Of a stretch of DNA of 36,378 bases, positions 15,187 to 22,048 are shown one piece after another. The stretch lies in NCBI GenBank assembly GCA_020430865.1, contig JAGQIY010000517.1, positions 1 through 36,378 of the forward strand, in the 5' to 3' direction. Position 1 is the first letter of the stretch; every line of letters starts with the position of its first letter. Made by a program: the position numbers and the translations under genes. The stretch comes from Myxococcales bacterium (GTDB taxonomy: Bacteria > Myxococcota > Polyangia > Polyangiales > Polyangiaceae). The notes under the pieces are model-generated. The model saw only the letters and a list, made by a program, of their open reading frames with translations, made no database searches and had not been told where the DNA came from.

Positions 15187-15279
15187 TCAGACTCCCCGGC
15201 CGCGATTGGCTGGGCTTCACACACCAACGGCCAGCGGATACCCCAGCTTCAGGTCACCAGCCAGCGGCCTGGCGTGCGA

Positions 15280-15293
15280 CACGTGGTCACGTG
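15280..15293. promoter_or_regulatory. Twin CACGTG boxes in a divergent promoter region
   Basis: Two CACGTG hexamers (15280-15285 and 15288-15293) are separated by GT. They lie in the 163-bp gap (15187-15349) between the divergent lipoprotein and di-heme lipoprotein genes. Each hexamer is itself a palindrome, so the pair could bind one or two regulator dimers and control both directions. No -35/-10 elements were assigned. Confidence 0.35.
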
Positions 15294-15349
15294 CGGAACG
15301 TCTCGCCGGTACGGCCCCTCCGACGGACGAAATCTGCGACACTGGAGCG

Positions 15350-16237
15350 GTGTGTGGTGAGCGCAGCCGACGCCGCTCCGACGGCTGGCGGCGCCTGCTC
15401 TGGTCGCTGCTCCTGGGTAGCGCGCTCGCGGGCAGCGCGCTGCCGAGCTGCGCCACGACGGAGGACGACTACGCCTGCACCGCCGAAGACAACCTGGCGC
15501 TCTTCAAGCGCAAGATCCAACCCCTGCTGAGCGATGAGCATCCTTCCAGCTGCAACCAGTGCCACCTCACCGGGGTGAACCTGGCAGCCTTCGCCCGTGA
15601 GACGCCCTGCGAGACGATGGCTTGCCTCGAAGCGGAAGGGCTCGCCGATCCCGACGATCCCGACAACAGTCTGGTCTTGGCCTGGATCGCTCGCGCTGCG
15701 CCGAGCTCTCCACTCAGCCCGAGCGCAGCAAGCCTCGAGTTTCAGGCCTTTCGATCATTCCTCCGCTACCAGAGCGAATGCGGCGATCAGGTCTGCGCCG
15801 GGGTGACCTGCAGCAGTCAGGCAGGGGGCGACGTGTGCGTCGCCAAACGGGAGCCTGCGGTGCTGGATATCCCTGACGAGGGAGGCTGCGATGACAAGCA
15901 GCTGGAGCAGCTGTTCGCCGACAGCATCTACCGCTGGCGCGGGCGCTGCTATCCGTGCCACTTCGACAGCACCAAGCCCGAGGATGACGCTCCGAAGTGG
16001 ATCAACGCTTCCCAGGTCTGCGACGTCGCATCGCTGGCCACGCTGCACAACGTAGAGTCCTCAGGATATATCCGCACAGATAAACCAGAGAAGAGCTGGC
16101 TGCTGCTCAAGCCTCTGGCCGAGGAGGCTGGAGGCGTCGAGCACGGAGGTCACACCAAGTTCAAGGACCAGGAGGACGTCGCCTACCAGGCCTTCCTCTA
16201 CTTCATCCAGCGCTACGCGGAGTGCAAGAACCGCTAG
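15350..16237 (+). CDS. Two-heme c-type cytochrome-like lipoprotein
   Basis: A protein of 295 residues when started at GTG 15350. A basic n-region (RSRRRSDGWRR) and hydrophobic stretch LLWSLLLGSALAGSALPSC give a lipoprotein signal with Cys34. Two c-heme attachment motifs follow: CNQCH at Cys68-His72 and CYPCH at Cys200-His204. The motifs sit in sequence typical of myxobacterial cytochromes (IQPLLSDEHPSSCNQCHLTGVNL; FADSIYRWRGRCYPCHFDSTKPED). About ten other cysteines are present. The role is probably periplasmic electron transfer. The start is uncertain: GGAG lies only 2 nt before this GTG, but a GTG at 15170 would bury the signal peptide and overlap the divergent gene. It shares a regulatory gap with the lipoprotein/barrel pair. 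Confidence 0.8.
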   Translation: MCGERSRRRSDGWRRLLWSLLLGSALAGSALPSCATTEDDYACTAEDNLALFKRKIQPLLSDEHPSSCNQCHLTGVNLAAFARETPCETMACLEAEGLADPDDPDNSLVLAWIARAAPSSPLSPSAASLEFQAFRSFLRYQSECGDQVCAGVTCSSQAGGDVCVAKREPAVLDIPDEGGCDDKQLEQLFADSIYRWRGRCYPCHFDSTKPEDDAPKWINASQVCDVASLATLHNVESSGYIRTDKPEKSWLLLKPLAEEAGGVEHGGHTKFKDQEDVAYQAFLYFIQRYAECKNR

Positions 16238-16274
16238 CCTCGAGCGGACGAAACCCAAGCCACCAGAGATCTCA

Positions 16275-16826
16275 GTGAAGAACTCGAACTCGACAGCCCC
16301 AAGCCCCCGCCTGCCCCACGCCGCAGCTGCTCGGTGCCACGCGGAACCCAGCCGTCGCACACGCAGCGTCGGCCAGGCGTCCGCGTGCCTGCGCCGCGCG
16401 CTCATCTGCCTGGTCTTGGGACTCGGTACGCTCCCCTTCGCGGCCTGCAGCAGCGGCGACACCTGCTCTCGATGTGGTCCCGGCGCTGGAGGCAGCGGCC
16501 CTGGCGGCAGCCACGGAAACGGCGGCTCCGGCGGTGGCTCAGCCGGTGGTGGCGGAATGGGAAGTGACGTGAGCGAGACCGTGCGCAGCTACTGCGAATG
16601 CATGCTCAACGACTGCCACGACGACTACCACCGTGTGTGGGGTGAGGATCACGTCGTTGCCGAAGCGGAGTGCCAGGCGGAAGCGAGCGGCATACCAGAG
16701 CATGGCGCCCCGACCGACAGCGGGGACTTCATCGAGTGCCGGGTGGCGGCGTGCGGAAGGGCGATCGAGGATCCCAGCGCCTGCGCCGCCGCGCTGGGCA
16801 GCGGTGCTTGCGCCGCCGCCCAGTGA
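16275..16826 (+). CDS. Small Gly-linker lipoprotein, unknown function
   Basis: A 183-residue protein. An unusually long, basic n-region of about 40 residues precedes the hydrophobic segment LICLVLGLGTLPFAAC, giving lipidation at Cys58. A Gly/Ser linker (about 69-94) then leads to a compact domain with seven or more cysteines (YCECMLNDCHDDYHRVWGEDH, AECQAEASG, FIECRVAACGRAIEDPSACAAAL). The style is common among myxobacterial cell-surface proteins; no family is recognised. GTG 16275 has AGAG six bases upstream, but the long n-region leaves the start open. It follows the di-heme lipoprotein by 37 bp and may be co-transcribed. Confidence 0.7.
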   Translation: MKNSNSTAPSPRLPHAAAARCHAEPSRRTRSVGQASACLRRALICLVLGLGTLPFAACSSGDTCSRCGPGAGGSGPGGSHGNGGSGGGSAGGGGMGSDVSETVRSYCECMLNDCHDDYHRVWGEDHVVAEAECQAEASGIPEHGAPTDSGDFIECRVAACGRAIEDPSACAAALGSGACAAAQ

Positions 16827-16870
16827 GCCGCGAGCGCATGCGCGGCTTCGACCCGGTTCACGGAGCCGAG

Positions 16871-16893
16871 AACCGTTCGAGATCCGTACGGTT
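16871..16893. other. Inverted repeat in the gap before the 17016 gene
   Basis: AACCGT (16871-16876) and ACGGTT (16888-16893) form a 6-bp inverted repeat with an 11-nt spacer, followed by TGCACTTT. It could be an operator for the secreted protein gene at 17016 or a weak terminator for the preceding gene. Nothing else was recognised in the 189-bp gap 16827-17015. Confidence 0.25.
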
Positions 16894-17015
16894 TGCACTT
16901 TGGGCTTGGAACTACGTCCGGGCAGGATAGCGTTTCTGATCCATCGAGGCGCTGGTGACGGTGCCGTGACGTGGCTCGAGACGGCGCCGCTGCTGGTCGC
17001 CGACAGGAGGCAGAT

Positions 17016-17447
17016 GTGAACGCACGACGGATGGTTCAGACGGCTCTGGGACTCGGAATGGCCTTGGTGACGACGGTGGCCCTTGCGGGCAGCGTGACCA
17101 AGACCGCCGAAGGCTGCACGAAGGCGCACGCGGTGTTGCTGGTGTCGAAATCCGGTGACCACGCGAAGGAGTGGGCACGGGTGCGCGGTGTGCTGACCGC
17201 CAATCCGGACAAGTGGAAGGTGGTCGACAGTGTCGAGCCCGGCACCGCCTGGCAGGTTTCCTTCAATCAGTATGACGTGAAGTGGAACGAAGGCGCGACC
17301 GCCTACGTTGCCCATTGCGGACACGGAGGAACCTGCAACGAGTTTGCGGAGGCGCTGATCAAGATTCAGCCCAACGTCGGCTCTCCCCGAGTCTACTGTG
17401 GGGAGGTCCCAGCAGCCCTCACCAACGCACAACCCGGCTCTCCCTGA
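17016..17447 (+). CDS. Small secreted protein, unknown function
   Basis: A protein of 143 residues. GTG 17016 is preceded by a perfect AGGAGG (17005-17010) at 5 nt, a very strong start. A signal peptide MNARRMVQTALGLGMALVTTVALA is followed by GSVTKTAEGCTKAHAVLLVSKSG. The mature part has four cysteines (EGC, AHC, GTC, VYC) and an ATAYVAHCGHGGTCNEFAEALIKIQPNVG segment with two histidines. It could be disulfide-bonded or metal-binding. No family was recognised. It converges on the DUF2330 gene with a shared hairpin at 17481-17514. Confidence 0.8.
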   Translation: MNARRMVQTALGLGMALVTTVALAGSVTKTAEGCTKAHAVLLVSKSGDHAKEWARVRGVLTANPDKWKVVDSVEPGTAWQVSFNQYDVKWNEGATAYVAHCGHGGTCNEFAEALIKIQPNVGSPRVYCGEVPAALTNAQPGSP

Positions 17448-17480
17448 GCCCCGTCGTTTCCGCGAGGCTTTGACCTACCA

Positions 17481-17514
17481 CGCCCCGAGCTGACTGGAAG
17501 GATCACTCGGGGCG
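17481..17514. terminator. 9-bp hairpin between convergent genes, possible bidirectional terminator
   Basis: CGCCCCGAG (17481-17489) is perfectly complementary to CTCGGGGCG (17506-17514), with a 16-nt loop that contains the DUF2330 stop codon (17503-17505). One arm therefore lies in the last codons of that gene. Neither side has a U-tract, so the terminator call rests on stem strength and position. Confidence 0.4.
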
Positions 17515-19623
17515 CTCGAAGCTGAGCTTGCCCTTCACGCTGACGAGTCCGCTCTCTGGCTTGGGGAACTTCGACATCGAGAGCGCCGTGCGGATACAGC
17601 TGCCCGCTGAGCCTCCGTCCGGCTTGGTTCGAACGTTCTTGACGTTGCCTTCTGCGTCGATGACGTAGCTCAGGCTGAGCTCTCTGAGCGTCTTGTCCGG
17701 CGATCGCTCCGCGCACAGCCGGATACGCCCGTAGTAGCGACGTTGAATGCGCTGCACCACCTCCTTGGGCAAGCGACCCGTGACGACGACGTCCGTCAAG
17801 CGCATGCGCATGACGTTCCGCGCCGGTCCGGCATTGACGCCGAACGCGTAGCTGAAACGGCGCTGGAGCTTCTTCTGCTCTGGCGTGTTGGGGCCGAAGC
17901 CCAGAGCGAAGCGCTGTTTGCCGGCTTCGAGCTTCTCGGGGGGCACTTCGCGCAGGGCCTGGGCGATGCACTGCTTCGCTGCGTCGGAGATCGGGCCCAT
18001 CACGAGAACGGGGGTCCCCGCAGCGTCGTGATCGATTTCCACGCGAACCAACGCCTCCGAATTCCTGCCGGGCGTGCAGCGCGCCGCCAGAGCGCCTGGC
18101 GAGGGCAACCCGCGAGGCAGCGCATCCGTCACGGCCCCGATTCCGGTCCGCGCGTCCGTCGCCTGAACGGGGATGTCCACGCCGCCGAGTCTGCCTCCCA
18201 GGAGCGAGACGAGCTTGGCGTGGACCTCGCCAGGAGCCTCGGGGAGTTCCAGCTGCGGCTCGCGGACGCTGTTGGTGGCCGTGGGTGCGGGGGTGGACTG
18301 GGCACCGCTCGTCGCAGGAGTCGACGCGCTCGAACCGGAGACGCTGGGGGCGCTGGTCTTCTCACACCCCAGGAGCAGCAGGCCGCTTGCCACGAGCAGC
18401 CCCGCGACACCGCGGCCGCGACGACGTCTGGCGGCGATTCCGACCACCGTCGCCAACGCGAACCACGGCAATGGTGATCTACCGTTTCCCTGCGGTTGCA
18501 GAGCGCACGACGCCGGAGCGAGATAGGGAGCAGGAGCGTCGGTCGTCGTCGGTTTCGCATCACGCCGCAGCTCCACATCCGCTTCGAGGAGCCTGGCCAA
18601 CGACTCTCGCTGCTTTGCACAGTCCCCGCTGCAAGCATCGGGCTCCATGGGCACCAGCAACACGTCGCCATAGCCCTCTCTGGAGGTCTTCAGATCGGCG
18701 AACACCTGGACGCGCTGGCGCTTCTTCACGTCTTGAGCAAGGTCGCCTGCGAGCGCCTTGCTCAGCTCCTCGATGCGACCGTCACATGGGTAGGCCTCGC
18801 TCCAGGGCCGTACGAGGGCGCCCGAGGCTCTCCCCTCCCCCCAGTAGCGAGCGACGGGCTGCATCACGCGATCGCTCACGAACCAGACTTGCAGCTTGCG
18901 CTCCGCTGGCGGCTTGATGCCCGCTTTGGTGAGGGGCTCCAGATACGGGTAATACGGGTTGGCCGTCTTGAAGCTGATGTGCACGGTCTTGCTGATCAGC
19001 TCGTCGCTCGCCTGCACGCCGCCTTTGGCCTTCTGCTTCTGCGAACCCTCGTAGCGGAGCGCAACGAAGTAGAACTCGAGTTCGACGTAGTGATGAAGCC
19101 ACGCTTCGAGTTCGGGCGTGCCCTTGAAGCGGTTCTTCTTCAACCACGCAGAAAATTCCTTGGCGTCGGTGGCCTGGAGTACGAACGCCTTGAAGTCGCC
19201 GAGCCGCCTCTCTTCGAGCACGTTCACCGCGGGCGCCGCGCCGAGACCACTTCCAGCGCCCCTGCCCAGAGTCCCGATGCTGCCAAGGCCGATGCCGGAG
19301 CCGAAAGCACTCCCGGTTCCGCTCCAGCTCGGGTTGCAGCGCTTCGTCAGCAGCTCCCAGGGCTCCTTCTCGATCTCGTGGAGCCGTGGACGGGTCGGTG
19401 TCGGAACGACGAAGCCGAACGGCTCCTTGGCGTCGCTGAAGCGCACCTGGCGCACGAAATGCTCTATCTGGGTTTGCTCGTCCCACACCATCAGGACCTG
19501 TTCGTCTGCCGGCCTCGGCGGAACCAACACCCCACTCCACACACCACAGGCTCGAGTCGGCGCCGACCAGCACGCCAGCACACAGCCCAGCAGCGCGGCC
19601 ACGATCCACGCAATCCCCTTCAT
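17503..19623 (-). CDS. DUF2330 protein fused to a lipoprotein-like segment and AgmX/PglI C-terminal domain
   Basis: A 706-residue envelope protein. It has a signal peptide (MKGIAWIVAALLGCVLACWSAPTRA) and a DUF2330 domain (about residues 27-370, starting CGVWSGVLVPPRPADEQVLMVWDE, with PFGFVVPTPTRPRL). A hydrophobic segment near 384-397 is followed at once by RRRRGRG, then a second hydrophobic segment VAGLLVASGLLLLGC (about 405-417). A Ser/Pro linker leads to a C-terminal region. The final ~90 residues (CAERSPDKTLRELSLSYVIDAEGNVKNV...SCIRTALSMSKFPKP) match the AgmX/PglI C-terminal pattern. A similar C-x(n)-VxVEID-x(n)-QCIAQAL block about 110 residues earlier may be a degenerate copy. The layout looks like two secreted proteins fused in frame. 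ATG 19623 is used; GTG 19638 is an alternative with an equally poor ribosome binding site. Confidence 0.85.
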   Translation of the reverse strand: MKGIAWIVAALLGCVLACWSAPTRACGVWSGVLVPPRPADEQVLMVWDEQTQIEHFVRQVRFSDAKEPFGFVVPTPTRPRLHEIEKEPWELLTKRCNPSWSGTGSAFGSGIGLGSIGTLGRGAGSGLGAAPAVNVLEERRLGDFKAFVLQATDAKEFSAWLKKNRFKGTPELEAWLHHYVELEFYFVALRYEGSQKQKAKGGVQASDELISKTVHISFKTANPYYPYLEPLTKAGIKPPAERKLQVWFVSDRVMQPVARYWGEGRASGALVRPWSEAYPCDGRIEELSKALAGDLAQDVKKRQRVQVFADLKTSREGYGDVLLVPMEPDACSGDCAKQRESLARLLEADVELRRDAKPTTTDAPAPYLAPASCALQPQGNGRSPLPWFALATVVGIAARRRRGRGVAGLLVASGLLLLGCEKTSAPSVSGSSASTPATSGAQSTPAPTATNSVREPQLELPEAPGEVHAKLVSLLGGRLGGVDIPVQATDARTGIGAVTDALPRGLPSPGALAARCTPGRNSEALVRVEIDHDAAGTPVLVMGPISDAAKQCIAQALREVPPEKLEAGKQRFALGFGPNTPEQKKLQRRFSYAFGVNAGPARNVMRMRLTDVVVTGRLPKEVVQRIQRRYYGRIRLCAERSPDKTLRELSLSYVIDAEGNVKNVRTKPDGGSAGSCIRTALSMSKFPKPESGLVSVKGKLSFERPE

Positions 19624-19758
19624 GCCTCTCAGTATCACGGGGCTCGCTTGACCGCGAAAGGCTCCTGCACGGACGCCTCGGCCAGGCGCGGTCCCCTGTG
19701 GGGCTCAACAGGCGCTGGCGCGCTGGCGTTGATGGGCAGGCTTTCCTTCAACACCCAG

Positions 19759-20793
19759 CTAGGGCACTTGGCTGAAGCAGCAACGCACTCCGAGGCTGTA
19801 GTCGTAGTACTCGGGTGGATGTGCATGAACGCTCGCGAGGCAGCCGTTCTTGGTGCTGCGCGAGAAGAAGCCACCCACGAAGACGCCTCCTGGGTCGTCG
19901 ATCCACTCGTCCAGGTTGCCAACCATGTCGTAGACGGCGTCGTTGCCCCACCTGCTCCGACATTCCGGCGTAGCGCCGGTCTTGCGCAGGAGCGGCCCCG
20001 CGCTGGATGACACCTGGTTCAGACGCGGGTCCAGGTGGCCACGAGAAGCATCGTCGTGCAGCACGTGCGCAGGATGCGCCTCGCGAAAGACGTTGCAGGT
20101 CCCCGGCTGATACTTGTCGCCGTACGGAAACTGGCGCTGCTGTTCGCCCTTGCAGGCGGTGACCCACTCCTCCTCGGTGCACAGGCGCTTGCCCACGTTC
20201 CTGCACGCCTTCTCGGCGTCGTGAGCCGTGAGGTAGCCGTTGGGGAGCACGCCCTGAGCACTCATGGCCTTGGGTTCGTAGTGCTCCGTCAGCTGCCACC
20301 CAGGCAACAACGGCAGAGGCTTGGAGCGCGCCTGCTCGGAGCCCACCTCGAGGGCGTGCTTCTGCCAGTAGCCGAACTCCCGCTTCGCCTTGCGCGCCTC
20401 GGGTGAGTAGAAGGGGCTCAGCGCGCGCTCCTTCAGGCTGTCGACGAGCTGGGCCTCGTAGCGATCGATGCAGTACTTGCCGCGGATGTCCACCATTTCC
20501 GCGGGGCATCGGGAGACGCTACCCAGCTGGGGCATCCCCAGCTGGGGCGCGAGCGCCGGAGCCTCGGGAGGCGCCTTGTCCCCGCCGTCCGGCAGATACA
20601 GCAGTCTTGGCGAGGGAGCCGGTGGTGGATCAGGCACGACGATCATGGGGGACTCGTCGCGCCTGGGCGGATCCGGTTCGTCGCACGCGGTGATGGACGC
20701 CGCGAGCCCCAGCACGAGGGCCGCGCTGTACGAACGCCAAACGCCGCCTGAACCCAAAGGGCTCGGCGGCAGGGGCAGGCTACGGACTGACAT
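19759..20793 (-). CDS. SUMF1/FGE-sulfatase-domain lipoprotein
   Basis: A 344-residue predicted lipoprotein with lipobox ITAC at Cys37 and a Pro-rich linker to about residue 75. A formylglycine-generating-enzyme fold (PF03781) follows: AEMVDIRGKYCIDRYEAQL, LPNGYLTAHDAEKACRNVGKRLCTEEEWVTACKG, QFPYGDKY, NDAVYDMVGNLDEWIDD and YYDYSLGVRCC. True FGE oxidises a sulfatase cysteine using a pair of active-site cysteines near an RGGS-type motif. Here that region reads VGGFFSRSTKNGCLASVHAH and lacks the pair, so catalysis in the FGE sense is doubtful. Myxobacteria carry many such SUMF1-type surface proteins, some linked to kinase signalling. ATG 20793 is supported by the signal peptide, not by a clear ribosome binding site. 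It lies 21 bp downstream of infA on the same strand. Confidence 0.85.
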   Translation of the reverse strand: MSVRSLPLPPSPLGSGGVWRSYSAALVLGLAASITACDEPDPPRRDESPMIVVPDPPPAPSPRLLYLPDGGDKAPPEAPALAPQLGMPQLGSVSRCPAEMVDIRGKYCIDRYEAQLVDSLKERALSPFYSPEARKAKREFGYWQKHALEVGSEQARSKPLPLLPGWQLTEHYEPKAMSAQGVLPNGYLTAHDAEKACRNVGKRLCTEEEWVTACKGEQQRQFPYGDKYQPGTCNVFREAHPAHVLHDDASRGHLDPRLNQVSSSAGPLLRKTGATPECRSRWGNDAVYDMVGNLDEWIDDPGGVFVGGFFSRSTKNGCLASVHAHPPEYYDYSLGVRCCFSQVP

Positions 20794-20814
20794 CGGCGAC
20801 CGCCGCCGATGGAG

Positions 20815-21042
20815 TCAGTTCGTGCGACCGCGGTAAACGATCAGGCCATGGGTCAGGTCATACGGGGAGACGGCCACGCGCACGCGATCTCCAGGGAGCA
20901 CGCGGATGTGGTGACGTCGCATACGACCGGACAGCTGGGCACGCACCGTCGCGTCACCCTGGTCGAGTTTGATGGTGTACTGACCACCACCGAGGGCATC
21001 CTGAATGGTGCCCTCCATTTCCAAAAGATCGCCTTTACTCAT
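20815..21042 (-). CDS. infA: Translation initiation factor IF-1
   Basis: A 75-residue OB-fold protein that binds the A site of the 30S subunit during initiation. The sequence MSKGDLLEMEGTIQDALGGGQYTIKLDQG...VRAQLSGRMRRHHIRVLPGDRVRVAVSPYDLTHGLIVYRGR shows the usual IF-1 blocks (E-x-x-G-x-I, LSGRMRRHHIRVLPGDRV, SPYDLTHGLIVYR). ATG 21042 gives the normal IF-1 length; the frame is open upstream to 21384, but that stretch does not resemble protein. The gene is not in a ribosomal-protein operon. It stands alone with a long leader containing a hairpin (21148-21177) and is followed by the SUMF1-like gene. Some myxobacteria carry more than one infA, so this may not be the only copy. Confidence 0.95.
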   Translation of the reverse strand: MSKGDLLEMEGTIQDALGGGQYTIKLDQGDATVRAQLSGRMRRHHIRVLPGDRVRVAVSPYDLTHGLIVYRGRTN

Positions 21043-21147
21043 GCTGTAATGCTCTGCGAAGAACGCCGATAAGCCGGGCGGAACCTTGCACAAGGACGCT
21101 CGGAGTTCAAGCTGACACGCCGGAAAGGGTGCGGGCAAGCGGGCATT

Positions 21148-21177
21148 GCCAGCCAAGCGCGGTCGAGGCGCGCTGGC
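21148..21177 (-). promoter_or_regulatory. Hairpin in the 313-bp region between infA and the HAD gene
   Basis: GCCAGC-CAA-GCGC (21148-21160) pairs with GCGC-GCTGGC (21168-21177): ten base pairs with a three-base bulge and a 7-nt loop. It is about 105 bases upstream of the infA ATG and could be part of the infA leader. The same gap (21043-21355) also has the 10-bp palindrome GGCTGCAGCC at 21261-21270. No tRNA or small ORF with good codon use was found in it. Confidence 0.3.
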
Positions 21178-21355
21178 CCCGACGGCTCGCTGGCGGACAA
21201 ACCCTGGCGTTCCATCGAACGGCCCGTCAGGCGCGGACATAAGACCGGTAGTGACTGGCTGGCTGCAGCCCTTGAGCGTGTTATTCACCCGGCTCCGTCT
21301 TTCTCGCTCACTTCGCTCGGCCGTGTCGGCGTGGTGACGCCCGTGGAGCCCCTCC

Positions 21356-22048
21356 GTGTTTGCCTGCACCTTGTTCGACTTCAACGGCGTCTTGGTCGAT
21401 GACGAGCACGTCCACCTCGCGGCCTTTCAAGACACCCTTGCCCCGCTGGGGATAACTCTCAGCGAGGCGGACTACTGGGACCAGTACCTCGGGTTCGACG
21501 ACGTCGGCGCGTTCGAAGCCATCCTCCGGGCCCACGGCCTACCCGCCGAGCGCGAGCGGGTGGACGAGCTCGTGCGCACGAAGTTCCCGATTTACATGGA
21601 CCGCGCCGAGCAGAGCCTGCAGGTCTTCGAGGGCGCGGCGGCGCTGGTGGCGCGCTGCGCGAGCTTCGGAGCGGTGGGGGTGGTCAGCGGCGCGTTGCGC
21701 CCGGAGATCGAGCTGGGTCTCCGGGTCTTGGGGGTGAGGAGCCACGTGGAGTTCATCGTGGCGGCCGAGGACACCGAGCGCTCCAAGCCTGATCCGGAAG
21801 GCTACCTGATCGGCCTCGCGAAGCTGCGAGAACGCGCGCCGAACCTGGAGCCTCGCCAGGTGCTGGTGATCGAAGACTCTCTCAGTGGCATCGAAGCCGC
21901 CAAGGCCGCGGAGCTGACCTGCGTCGCGGTGGCTCATAGCTATCCAGAGCCGGAGCTGGCGGGCGCTGGAGCCGACGCGGTGGTGGCCCACGTGCGCGAC
22001 GTGGACCACACGCTGCTCGAGCGAACGGCGAGTCGAGTAGGCGTCTGA
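21356..22048 (+). CDS. HAD-superfamily hydrolase with altered motif I (DFNG)
   Basis: A 230-residue cytoplasmic protein of the beta-phosphoglucomutase/phosphatase-like HAD subfamily. Motif I reads LFDFNGVLVDDE (Asp8, Asn10), motif II VVSGA (Ser111), motif III SKPDP (Lys144) and motif IV VIEDSLSGIEAA (Glu173, Asp174). A helical cap domain lies between about residues 16 and 85. In ordinary HAD phosphatases the second motif-I position is Asp and acts as general acid/base; here it is Asn. The nucleophile is kept, so activity may be changed rather than lost. GTG 21356 follows GGAG by 8 nt. The stop codon overlaps the start of the glycosidase gene (TGATG), so the two are translated together. Substrate is unknown; a sugar phosphate would fit the neighbour. 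Confidence 0.88.
   Translation: MFACTLFDFNGVLVDDEHVHLAAFQDTLAPLGITLSEADYWDQYLGFDDVGAFEAILRAHGLPAERERVDELVRTKFPIYMDRAEQSLQVFEGAAALVARCASFGAVGVVSGALRPEIELGLRVLGVRSHVEFIVAAEDTERSKPDPEGYLIGLAKLRERAPNLEPRQVLVIEDSLSGIEAAKAAELTCVAVAHSYPEPELAGAGADAVVAHVRDVDHTLLERTASRVGV

Noticed and set aside
15170..15349. Longer N-terminus for the two-heme lipoprotein starting at GTG 15170
   Set aside because: It would place 60 polar residues before the signal peptide and overlap the divergent lipoprotein gene's start; the divergent start has a good ribosome binding site.
21190..21230. Possible tRNA, suggested by GTTCGAT-like sequence on the minus strand
   Set aside because: No acceptor stem, anticodon arm or consistent T-arm pairing could be built around it.
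21043..21384. N-terminal extension of the infA reading frame
   Set aside because: Would add 114 residues to a protein whose family length is about 72-75; the extension has no IF-1-like or other recognisable sequence.
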